Assembly (NCBI GenBank): GCA_016875645.1
Contig: VGPE01000094.1
Span: 1 to 9,690, forward strand
Source: Chloroflexota bacterium
Lineage (GTDB): Bacteria; Chloroflexota; Limnocylindria; Limnocylindrales; CSP1-4
Direction: 5' to 3'
DNA: 9,690 bases
In this document: one piece after another, positions 1-5,485 of the stretch
How the letters are laid out: every line of letters starts with the position of its first letter
Position numbering within the stretch: the first letter of the stretch is position 1
Translations under genes and position numbers: made by a program
Notes under the pieces: model-generated
The model's database searches: none
What the model saw: only the letters and a program-made list of their open reading frames with translations
Told to the model about the DNA's origin: nothing

Positions 1-30
1 CCGCCCCGGGGTCAGCGGCCGCGGCCGTCG

Positions 31-57
31 CGGCGCCAGCCCCCTCGTCTGGCGCCG
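31..57. terminator. Strong hairpin downstream of the SRPBCC gene
   Basis: A perfect 9-bp inverted repeat, CGGCGCCAG (31-39) and CTGGCGCCG (49-57), encloses a 9-nt loop. It starts 29 nt beyond the stop codon of the minus-strand SRPBCC gene, where a transcription terminator would be expected. There is no run of U on either strand after the stem, so it is not a textbook intrinsic terminator. It could act bidirectionally, with Rho, or as a 3'-end stabilising structure. The remaining bases 1-85 show no gene. Confidence 0.45.
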
Positions 58-85
58 GGCAAGCCTGCGCGGAACCCTCGGCGCG

Positions 86-529
86 CTACGTTTCGGCCGC
101 CGCAGCCGCCTCCCGTTCGGCGATCCGCTTGAAGGTCTCCAGTTCGCCGCGGAAGCTGCCGCGATATGAGCCCAGCGCGAAGATCCGCGAGGTGATGGCC
201 GGGATCAGGCCTTCGGTCCGGAATTCCTGCGTCAAACGGGTGCCGCCGTCGTTCGGCTCGAATGTCGCGACGTTCTCACCGCGGAGGAACCGGTTGCCGA
301 ACCGCGACCGGAAGAGGCTCGGGCGCCGCACCTCCAGGACTTCGCTGGGACTCGCCATGCGGCCGAACCAGACCGTGTAGCGCGTCCCGGCCTGGTCGAT
401 CGGCCCGGTGACGTCGGTGACCTTCGTGACACCCTCGATCCACTCGCCGGTCCGCTCGAGATCCGTCCAGAGCGCGAACACCCGCTCGGGCGGAGCGTCG
501 ATCTGGAGCATGAACCGGTGACGAGCCAT
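86..529 (-). CDS. SRPBCC / polyketide-cyclase-like (START-fold) protein
   Basis: A 147-residue protein of the SRPBCC superfamily (polyketide cyclase/dehydrase or lipid-transport type), the usual length for a single-domain member. The N-terminal strand MARHRFMLQIDAPPERVFAL is the typical opening, with the IDAPPERVF signature at residues 10-18, followed by a helix with W21 and W30. Further on, FEPNDGGTRLT (90-100) matches the beta-hairpin before the long C-terminal helix (about 115-142). Such proteins bind hydrophobic ligands in a helix-grip cavity; some are cyclases and many have no known activity. The ligand here cannot be told. The ATG at 529 was chosen because the fold begins there. No clear Shine-Dalgarno precedes it, and an in-frame ATG at 586 would add 19 residues of low-complexity, Arg-rich sequence. 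It is divergent from the nitrilase gene and ends in an Ala-rich tail. Confidence 0.8.
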   Translation of the reverse strand: MARHRFMLQIDAPPERVFALWTDLERTGEWIEGVTKVTDVTGPIDQAGTRYTVWFGRMASPSEVLEVRRPSLFRSRFGNRFLRGENVATFEPNDGGTRLTQEFRTEGLIPAITSRIFALGSYRGSFRGELETFKRIAEREAAAAAET

Positions 530-650
530 CGCGCTGACGGTCGCACGTGGCCGCGGCCGTGTCCGATCGCGCGCATCGGCCGTCATTCCCGGCGGCGCCA
601 GGTCGGACCGATCCGCGCGAGCAGCGTAGATTCGCTCGGAGGTCCTGAAG
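530..650. promoter_or_regulatory. Divergent intergenic region between SRPBCC and nitrilase genes
   Basis: This 121-bp gap must hold the promoters of two divergent genes. An imperfectly centred inverted repeat, CCGAT (563-567) and ATCGG (575-579) with 7 nt between, and a short palindrome TCGGACCGA (603-611) are possible operator half-sites. A TAGATT at 627-632 fits a -10 box for the plus-strand gene but would give a leader of only about a dozen nucleotides. Given the high GC content, these short repeats could be chance. Confidence 0.35.
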
Positions 651-1364
651 ATGTCACTGCACGCCCCGCTGATCATCGCCGTCGCCCAGCCGCACCTCGC
701 CCCACACGACGTCGCGGGCAATGCGCTGGCTCGCGCGGCGGCAGTCCGGTCCGCGGCAGCGCGCGTCGTGGTCTTCCCGGAACCCTCGCTCACCGGCTAC
801 GAGCTGGACGCGCCCGCGATCGGCCCGGATGACCCGCGCCTCGCGCCCATCGTCGCGGCATGCGCCGAGACAGGTTCGGTGGCCCTCGTGGGCGCTCCGC
901 TCGCGGGCGATGAGCCGACCAGCGCCCATATCGGCATGCTCGCGGTCGACGGGGATGGAGTACGGCCTGCCTACCGGAAGGTGTGGCTGGGCGCGACAGA
1001 AGCCGAGCGCCTCCGGCCTGGACCGGCGCCCGCAATCCTGGAGGTCGACGGCTGGCGCCTCGGCCTGGCGATCTGCAGGGATACGGGCGTACCGCAGCAC
1101 GCGGCCAGCACGGCGGCCCTGGGGATGGACGCCTACGTGGCCGGGACGGTCAAGCACGACGACGAAGCGGCGGTTCAGGCGGAGCGTGCCCGCAGGGTGG
1201 CCGTGGAACATGGCGTGTGGGTTGCCGTCGCGAGCTTCGCGGGACCGACCGGCGGTGGATTCGAGGTGACGGCCGGCCGATCCTCCATCTGGGCGCCGGA
1301 CGGCGCCGTTGTCGCGGCGGCCGGTCCGGAGCCCGGCGAGATCGTCCGCGCCACGCTGACCTGA
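651..1364 (+). CDS. Carbon-nitrogen hydrolase (nitrilase superfamily)
   Basis: A 237-residue single-domain member of the nitrilase/amidase superfamily, which hydrolyses non-peptide C-N bonds (amides, nitriles, carbamoyl compounds) through a Glu-Lys-Cys triad. The triad is visible: E44 in VVFPEPSLTGYE, K110 in YRKVWLG, and C142 in LAICRDTG. The following ERLRPGPAP (119-127) matches the loop that carries the second structural Glu and the substrate-side PG. The C-terminal GRSSIWAPDGAVVA (209-222) is the conserved 'G.S.i..p.G.v' element. It is at the short end of the family (commonly 260-280 residues), but no motif is missing. The ATG is preceded by CGGAGG (637-642) at 8 nt. The substrate is undetermined; omega-amidase or N-carbamoyl hydrolase-like roles are possible. 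The gene converges on gltA with an 18-nt gap. Confidence 0.88.
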   Translation: MSLHAPLIIAVAQPHLAPHDVAGNALARAAAVRSAAARVVVFPEPSLTGYELDAPAIGPDDPRLAPIVAACAETGSVALVGAPLAGDEPTSAHIGMLAVDGDGVRPAYRKVWLGATEAERLRPGPAPAILEVDGWRLGLAICRDTGVPQHAASTAALGMDAYVAGTVKHDDEAAVQAERARRVAVEHGVWVAVASFAGPTGGGFEVTAGRSSIWAPDGAVVAAAGPEPGEIVRATLT

Positions 1365-1382
1365 CGGTGCCCGCGTGCCGGC

Positions 1383-2702
1383 CTACCGCGATTCGATCGG
1401 CACGTACTCACGCTCAGGCGACCCGACGTAGAGCTGCCGCGGCCGGCCGATCCGCGAATCCGGGTCCAGCATCATCTCGCGCCACTGCGCGACCCAGCCG
1501 GGCAGGCGTCCGATGGCGAAGAGCACGGTGAACATGTCGGCGGGGAACCCGAGCGCCCGGTAGATCAGGCCGCTGTAGAAGTCCACGTTCGGGTAGAGCT
1601 TGCGCTCCACGAAGTACGGGTCGCTCAGGGCGGCCGCCTCAAGTTCGCGGGCGATGTCGAGCAGCGGATCTCGCCGGTGCAGCTTCGCAAGGACCGCGTC
1701 CGCCGCGCCCTTGATGATCCGGGCCCGCGGGTCGTGGTTCTTGTACACCCGGTGCCCGAAGCCCATCAGACGGAACGGGTCGTCCTTGCTCTTCGCGCGG
1801 TCCACCCAGGGCGCAACATCGCCGCCATCCGCGGCAATCCGCTCCAGCATCTGCAGGACTTCCTGGTTCGCGCCGCCGTGCAGCGGGCCCCAGAGCGCGG
1901 CAATGCCGGCGGAGATCGACGCGTAGATGTTCGCAAGGCTTGAGCCGACGAGGCGGACGGTGGACGTCGAGCAGTTCTGCTCGTGGTCGGCGTGGAGGAT
2001 CAGCAGGACACGCAGGGCGTCGGCGGCCTCCGGGTTCACCCCGAACGGCTCGGTCGGGACGGCGAACATCATCCGCAGGAAGTTGCGCTCGTAGTCGAGG
2101 CTGTTGTCGGGGTAGATGAACGGCTGCCCGATGGACTTCTTGTAAGCCATCGCTGCGATCGTCGGCATCTTGGCGATCAAGCGGACCGTGCTGATCTCGA
2201 CGTCCTCAGCGTCGCGCGGGTCCTGGGACCGCTGGTAGAAGGTGGAGAGCGCGCTGACCGCCGACGCGAGGATGCCCATCGGGTGGGCGTCCATCGGAAA
2301 CCCGTCGAAGAACCGCCTGAACTCCTCGTGGAGGAGCGTGTGGCGCGCGACCTTCGACGCCCAGGCGGCCAGCTGCTCGCCGCTCGGGAGTTCGCCGTAG
2401 ATCAGCAGGTACGCGGTCTCGAGAAACGTCGACTGTTCGGCGAGCTGTTCGATTGGATAGCCGCGATACCGCAGGATGCCCCTGTCACCGTCGAGGTAGG
2501 TGATCGAGCTCCGCGTCGCGGACGTGTTCCCGAAGCCATAGTCGAGCGTCGTCATGCCCGAATCCCTGAGCAGGGTCGAGACATTGATCGCCCCCTGGCC
2601 CTGCGTCGCGTGCTCGATGGGCAGGCGCAGCACGCGCTCGCCGACCCGCAACTCGGCGACGTCGGCGCCCGGGGCCGCATCGGATTGGCTGGATCCGCTC
2701 AC
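1383..2702 (-). CDS. gltA: Citrate synthase
   Basis: A 439-residue citrate synthase that condenses acetyl-CoA with oxaloacetate at the entry of the TCA cycle. The three catalytic residues are present: H275 in WGPLHGGAN, H317 in GFGHRVYKNHDPRAR, and D374 in PNVDFYSG. The signature LHADHEQNCSTSTVR (about 236-250) is intact, and the N-terminal small beta domain followed by ITYLDGDRGILRYRGYPIEQLA is typical of the long bacterial (GltA, type II-like) form. The C-terminus RPRQLYVGSPEREYVPI resembles actinobacterial enzymes. The start is taken as the GTG at 2702, because a GGAGG (2709-2713) sits 6 nt upstream; the in-frame TTG at 2708 directly abuts that site and is poorly placed. It lies 104 nt after the SDR stop, with a candidate leader ORF between. 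A 2-methylcitrate synthase role is less likely because no prp genes are nearby. Confidence 0.96.
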   Translation of the reverse strand: MSGSSQSDAAPGADVAELRVGERVLRLPIEHATQGQGAINVSTLLRDSGMTTLDYGFGNTSATRSSITYLDGDRGILRYRGYPIEQLAEQSTFLETAYLLIYGELPSGEQLAAWASKVARHTLLHEEFRRFFDGFPMDAHPMGILASAVSALSTFYQRSQDPRDAEDVEISTVRLIAKMPTIAAMAYKKSIGQPFIYPDNSLDYERNFLRMMFAVPTEPFGVNPEAADALRVLLILHADHEQNCSTSTVRLVGSSLANIYASISAGIAALWGPLHGGANQEVLQMLERIAADGGDVAPWVDRAKSKDDPFRLMGFGHRVYKNHDPRARIIKGAADAVLAKLHRRDPLLDIARELEAAALSDPYFVERKLYPNVDFYSGLIYRALGFPADMFTVLFAIGRLPGWVAQWREMMLDPDSRIGRPRQLYVGSPEREYVPIESR

Positions 2703-2776
2703 CGCCAACCTCCATTTGGTCCCGTCAGCGGTCCCGCCGGCCGCCCGGGTTCAGACGCCCGATCATGATCGCTCAT
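2699..2776 (-). CDS. Candidate 25-residue leader ORF overlapping gltA
   Basis: A small ATG ORF encoding MSDHDRASEPGRPAGPLTGP then NGGWR, not recognised as any family. It is preceded by GAGG (2781-2784) with a 4-nt gap. Its TGA shares GTGA with the GTG start of gltA, the classical overlap used for translational coupling. It lies entirely in the gap between the upstream SDR gene and gltA. The peptide is hydrophilic and Gly/Pro-rich, with no signal peptide or membrane segment. A 13-codon ATG ORF (2725-2766) is nested in another frame. Both may be chance in GC-rich DNA, but the ribosome site plus exact GTGA overlap make the longer one worth listing. It might act as a leader controlling gltA translation rather than as a functional peptide. 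Confidence 0.35.
   Translation of the reverse strand: MSDHDRASEPGRPAGPLTGPNGGWR
2709..2713 (-). promoter_or_regulatory. Shine-Dalgarno of gltA that decides its start
   Basis: GGAGG on the minus strand lies 6 nt before the GTG at 2702 and directly abuts the TTG at 2708. It also overlaps an out-of-frame ATG (2713-2715). Spacing therefore favours the GTG, giving a protein beginning fMet-Ser-Gly-Ser-Ser. Confidence 0.65.
2760..2771. promoter_or_regulatory. 12-bp perfect palindrome upstream of gltA
   Basis: CGATCATGATCG is a gapless perfect palindrome, unusually AT-containing for this window, 58-69 nt upstream of the gltA GTG. It overlaps codons 2-6 of the candidate leader ORF. Position and symmetry suit a dimeric regulator's operator. 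No regulator is encoded close by, and no specific factor can be named. Confidence 0.35.
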
Positions 2777-2806
2777 GCCACCTCGGCTCGCGCCGCCGAC
2801 GCCGGG

Positions 2807-3580
2807 TCAGTACGCCGGACGCAGGCCGAGGCCACCGTCCACGATGATGAGCTGGCCGGTCACCATGGCCGACGCGTCCGAGGCGAGGTACAGCGCGGTG
2901 CCGACGATGTCGCCGTAGGCCAGTGCCCGCGGAAGGATGAACCGATCGGCGTCCACGACCGCGCCGCCGCTCTCGGGCCGCGGGATCGGGCCCGGCCCGA
3001 TCGCGTTGACGCGGATCCCGTGCGGGCCGAGGTCCACCGCCATCAGGCGCGTCATGTGGATCACCGCCGACTTGGCGATCGAGTAGCCGAAGCTGCCGGT
3101 CTGGACCTGCTGGCCCACGCGCGATGCGATATTGACGATCGAACCGGGCTGACCCGCATCCGCGAGGCGCCGTGCCACGGCCTGGGAGACCGCGAACGTG
3201 CCGCGGACGGTGACCGCGTGGTTGGCGTCCAGCAGGTCTGGCGGATAGTCCAGGCACGAGGCCTCGTCGTCCTCCATTCGTGCCGCGTTGTTGACCAGGA
3301 TGCTGACGACGCCCAGCTCGGATTCCACCTGGGCGACGGCATCGGCCACGGCCGCGCTGTCGCGGACGTCGGCAGGGACGAACAGGGCCCGTCCGCCGTG
3401 GCCCTTGATCTGGGCCAGGACCTCGGCCGCGGCGCTGTCCTGGGACGGCAGGTCCAGCAGGCCGACGGCGACGCCCGCGCCGGCCAGGCCCAGCGCGAAC
3501 CCGCGACCCATGTTGCGCGAGCCGCCCGTGACAATCGCGACGCGCCCGGCCAGGCCGGGCCAGTCAGCCCCGGGGTCCAT
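2807..3580 (-). CDS. SDR-family NAD(P)-dependent oxidoreductase (atypical motifs)
   Basis: A 257-residue classical-length short-chain dehydrogenase/reductase with a Rossmann fold. Visible are the glycine-rich dinucleotide loop TGGSRNMG (18-25), an acidic D43 after strand 2 that favours NAD(H), the DVRD of strand 4 (71-74), NNAA (97-100), and the active-site S153, Y166 and K170 (GYSIAK). GPGPIPRP (195-202) and VDGG (247-250) are the usual C-terminal elements. Two positions are unusual: the middle Gly of TGxxxGxG is Asn23, and the tetrad Asn of the VNxxG motif is Thr124 (VTVRG). The ATG lies 8 nt after the dioxygenase stop, so the two genes are probably co-transcribed and translationally coupled. 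A plausible role is oxidation of the alcohol made by that dioxygenase, or of a related hydroxy-metabolite. The substrate is unknown. Confidence 0.9.
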   Translation of the reverse strand: MDPGADWPGLAGRVAIVTGGSRNMGRGFALGLAGAGVAVGLLDLPSQDSAAAEVLAQIKGHGGRALFVPADVRDSAAVADAVAQVESELGVVSILVNNAARMEDDEASCLDYPPDLLDANHAVTVRGTFAVSQAVARRLADAGQPGSIVNIASRVGQQVQTGSFGYSIAKSAVIHMTRLMAVDLGPHGIRVNAIGPGPIPRPESGGAVVDADRFILPRALAYGDIVGTALYLASDASAMVTGQLIIVDGGLGLRPAY

Positions 3581-3588
3581 GCCGCCGG

Positions 3589-4554
3589 TCAGGCGCAGAC
3601 TGGTGCGTCGGCGCGCCAGCGGTTGTAGGCGGGGTCCTGATCTGCCGCGAGCCGGTCGCGGGTGTCAATCCAGGTCTTCGCCCAGGCAGCCGGATCGCGC
3701 AGCACCGTCTCGGGGTGGGCGGCGCTGCGGGCGACGAAACCAGGGAACGCCGGCCGGCCCGTCGGCTGGCCCACCGGCTGGTAGCGCAGGTCGAAACTGA
3801 TCCGCACCTGGTCGTCCGTGGTGTTGTCCAGCGAGGAATGGACGGTTCGCTGGGTCATCAGCAGCAGGCTGCCAGGCATCATCGGCAGCGGCACCGGCTG
3901 GCCCGGTGGCAGCAGGACGTCCGGGATTCCGACGCCCTCCGGAGTCGGGCAGTGGGTCACCAGGTCGTCACGGTGCGTCCGCGGAAGGACCTGGAGACAG
4001 CCGTTGGCAAGGGTCGCCTCGTTGATCGGCGCCCAGATCGTCAGGATGGTCGCCTCGTCCGCCTCCGGCAGGAGCACGCCGTTGTCCTGGTGCCATGGGA
4101 CCACGGAAACCAGGCCGTCATGCGGCCCGGCGGCTGGGATGGCTCGCTTGGGCAGCTTCATGCGGACGTGCTGAACCGGGGTCGAGTAGATCTCCGGGCC
4201 GACGATCATTTCGGCGATGTCGAGCAGGCGCGGGTTGCGAAGCAGGTTGAAGATCGCGGGGCCGACGTGGATCGGTGTGTCCGCCCGAACGCCCTTCTGG
4301 GGCAGGTTGAAATCGAAGAACTGCGAGAAGGTCCGGCCGCTCTCGACGCAGATCTGGATCAGGCGCTCGTCGAACGGCAGATCCCGGTACGTGGACCCGA
4401 TGGCGCCGTCGGCGAGCAGCGAATCAGCCAGCCGGTCCAGCACGGCGGCGTACTCGGCCATGACCGGCGCGAGATCCTGCTCCGGGTCGAGCACGTCCTC
4501 GATGACGACGTAGCCCTCCTGGTCGAACTGGCGCCGCTGCGCCTCTGTGAGCAC
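3589..4554 (-). CDS. PhyH-family Fe(II)/2-oxoglutarate-dependent dioxygenase
   Basis: A 321-residue phytanoyl-CoA dioxygenase (PhyH) family enzyme. Members hydroxylate an unactivated carbon using O2 and 2-oxoglutarate. The facial triad is visible as H155 and D157 (WHQDNG) and H239 (TVHSS), with R251 (VRISFDLRY) as the probable 2-oxoglutarate-binding arginine. The double-stranded beta-helix core spans about residues 125-262, including LTIWAPINEATLANGCLQVLP (171-191). The N-terminal LTEAQRRQFDQEGYVVIEDVL is the typical family opening. The start is the GTG at 4554, chosen over the GTG at 4560 because GAGG (4561-4564) sits 6 nt before it; further upstream the frame runs antisense through the next gene. 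It appears to be the first gene of a minus-strand series with an SDR and gltA. The substrate could be an acyl-CoA or any hydrophobic small molecule. Confidence 0.93.
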   Translation of the reverse strand: MLTEAQRRQFDQEGYVVIEDVLDPEQDLAPVMAEYAAVLDRLADSLLADGAIGSTYRDLPFDERLIQICVESGRTFSQFFDFNLPQKGVRADTPIHVGPAIFNLLRNPRLLDIAEMIVGPEIYSTPVQHVRMKLPKRAIPAAGPHDGLVSVVPWHQDNGVLLPEADEATILTIWAPINEATLANGCLQVLPRTHRDDLVTHCPTPEGVGIPDVLLPPGQPVPLPMMPGSLLLMTQRTVHSSLDNTTDDQVRISFDLRYQPVGQPTGRPAFPGFVARSAAHPETVLRDPAAWAKTWIDTRDRLAADQDPAYNRWRADAPVCA

Positions 4555-4560
4555 TGCCAC

Positions 4561-4564
4561 CCTC
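4561..4564 (-). promoter_or_regulatory. Shine-Dalgarno of the PhyH dioxygenase gene
   Basis: GAGG on the minus strand directly abuts the GTG at 4560 and is 6 nt from the GTG at 4554. Spacing favours the latter and gives a protein starting MLTEAQRR, the normal family N-terminus. Confidence 0.6.
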
Positions 4565-4590
4565 GCGATCTGCGCCTGACTCGGACTCTG

Positions 4591-4613
4591 CACGGGAACC
4601 GTGACCTCGGTCA
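4591..4613. promoter_or_regulatory. Two overlapping palindromes in the divergent dioxygenase/SDR promoter region
   Basis: CACGG-gaa-CCGTG (4591-4603) is immediately followed, sharing TG, by TGACC-tc-GGTCA (4602-4613). Both are perfect 5-bp inverted repeats, close to the middle of the 139-bp gap between the divergent dioxygenase (start 4554) and SDR (start 4694) genes. The minus strand of the second site also reads TTGACC, a -35-like hexamer, although no good -10 follows. This placement suits a shared operator that regulates both directions. The repeats are short and untested. Confidence 0.4.
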
Positions 4614-4680
4614 ACCCCGCAGTGGCATTGTGCATCAAGGCGGCCCGGCTGCCACGCCTCGAGGGCGCGCGGATCGGAGT

Positions 4681-4688
4681 GGAGGAGG
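4681..4688 (+). promoter_or_regulatory. Strong Shine-Dalgarno of the second SDR gene
   Basis: GGAGGAGG ends 5 nt before the GTG at 4694 and fixes that start. An upstream in-frame GTG at 4601 would add 31 residues with no SDR homology and lies inside the palindromic promoter region. Confidence 0.75.
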
Positions 4689-4693
4689 AACCC

Positions 4694-5485
4694 GTGAGAT
4701 TTAGCGAACGAGTCGCCATCGTGACCGGCGGCGCCAGCGGCATCGGGTTGGCGGTGACGACCCGATTCGCGATGGAGGGGGCGGCGGTCGTCATCGCCGG
4801 TCGCGACCAGGAGCGCGGACTCGCGGCGGCCGCTGGCCTGGCCGCCGCGGGCGCCACCGGGAGCGTCCGGTTCGTGCGGACCGACGTGAGCGACGCGCAG
4901 GCAGTCGAGGACCTGGTCGCCGGCACGGTGGACACCTTCGGACGCCTCGACGTCATGGTCAACAACGCCGGCGTCGAGGTGGATGAGCGACCCGACGGCC
5001 CGGCGACCGAAGCCGACTGGGACCTCCTGTTCGACGTCAATACCAAGGGCACCTGGTTCGGCTGCCGGGCCGCGCTGCCCCACCTGCTCGACACGCGGGG
5101 CGTGATCGTCAACAACGCATCCGTTGCCGCTCTCATCGGCTCGCCCGGGCACGTCGCGTATTCGGCCTCCAAGGCAGCGGTCGTCAACCTGACGAAGACG
5201 CTGGCGCTCACGTATGCAGAGCAGGGCGTCCGGATCAATGCCATCTGCCCGGGGCCGATCCTGACGGAGATGACCAAGGCTGCCTGGGAATCGGATGGCG
5301 GCGACGAGGGCCGCCGCCGCAACCTTGCCCTCTGCCCAGCGCGCCGCGCGGCAGACCCCGCGGAAGTGGCCGGACTTGTGCTCTATCTTGCGTCGCCCGA
5401 GGCGGCCTTCATCACCGGGGCCGCGATCCCGATTGACGGCGGCAAGTCCGCCGGCCTCATGACGATCGACCGCTACCGCTGGTAG
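4694..5485 (+). CDS. SDR-family oxidoreductase, canonical motifs
   Basis: A 263-residue classical short-chain dehydrogenase/reductase of FabG-like architecture. All signature elements are intact: TGGASGIG (11-18), TDVSD (63-67), NNAG (90-93), tetrad N116 (DVNTKG), S143, Y156 and K160 (YSASKAAV), the PGPI loop (186-189) and IDGG (247-250). Arg37 at the end of strand 2 (AGRD) suggests NADP(H) preference, in contrast to the Asp-bearing neighbour SDR. It starts with GTG behind GGAGGAGG. It is divergent from the PhyH dioxygenase and ends in a 29-bp tail-to-tail overlap with the dienelactone hydrolase gene. A role as 3-oxoacyl reductase or as a substrate-specific alcohol dehydrogenase in the same catabolic route is plausible, but the substrate cannot be read from sequence. 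Confidence 0.93.
   Translation: MRFSERVAIVTGGASGIGLAVTTRFAMEGAAVVIAGRDQERGLAAAAGLAAAGATGSVRFVRTDVSDAQAVEDLVAGTVDTFGRLDVMVNNAGVEVDERPDGPATEADWDLLFDVNTKGTWFGCRAALPHLLDTRGVIVNNASVAALIGSPGHVAYSASKAAVVNLTKTLALTYAEQGVRINAICPGPILTEMTKAAWESDGGDEGRRRNLALCPARRAADPAEVAGLVLYLASPEAAFITGAAIPIDGGKSAGLMTIDRYRW

Noticed and set aside
549..558. GGCCGCGGCC palindrome
   Set aside because: Pure G/C palindromes of this size are common by chance in such DNA, and its flanks do not extend the symmetry.
530..793. 88-residue N-terminal extension of the SRPBCC frame
   Set aside because: It is antisense to the start of the nitrilase gene and low complexity. The SRPBCC fold begins at the ATG at 529.
4555..5322. Long N-terminal extension of the PhyH dioxygenase frame
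   Set aside because: The extra 256 residues are antisense to the canonical SDR gene and show no domain. The family N-terminus begins at the GTG at 4554 behind a Shine-Dalgarno.
5437..5453. CGGCGG-caagt-CCGCCG hairpin near the hydrolase stop as a terminator
   Set aside because: It encodes the conserved IDGGKSAG end of the SDR, has only a 6-bp stem and no U-tract on either strand, so coding constraint explains it.
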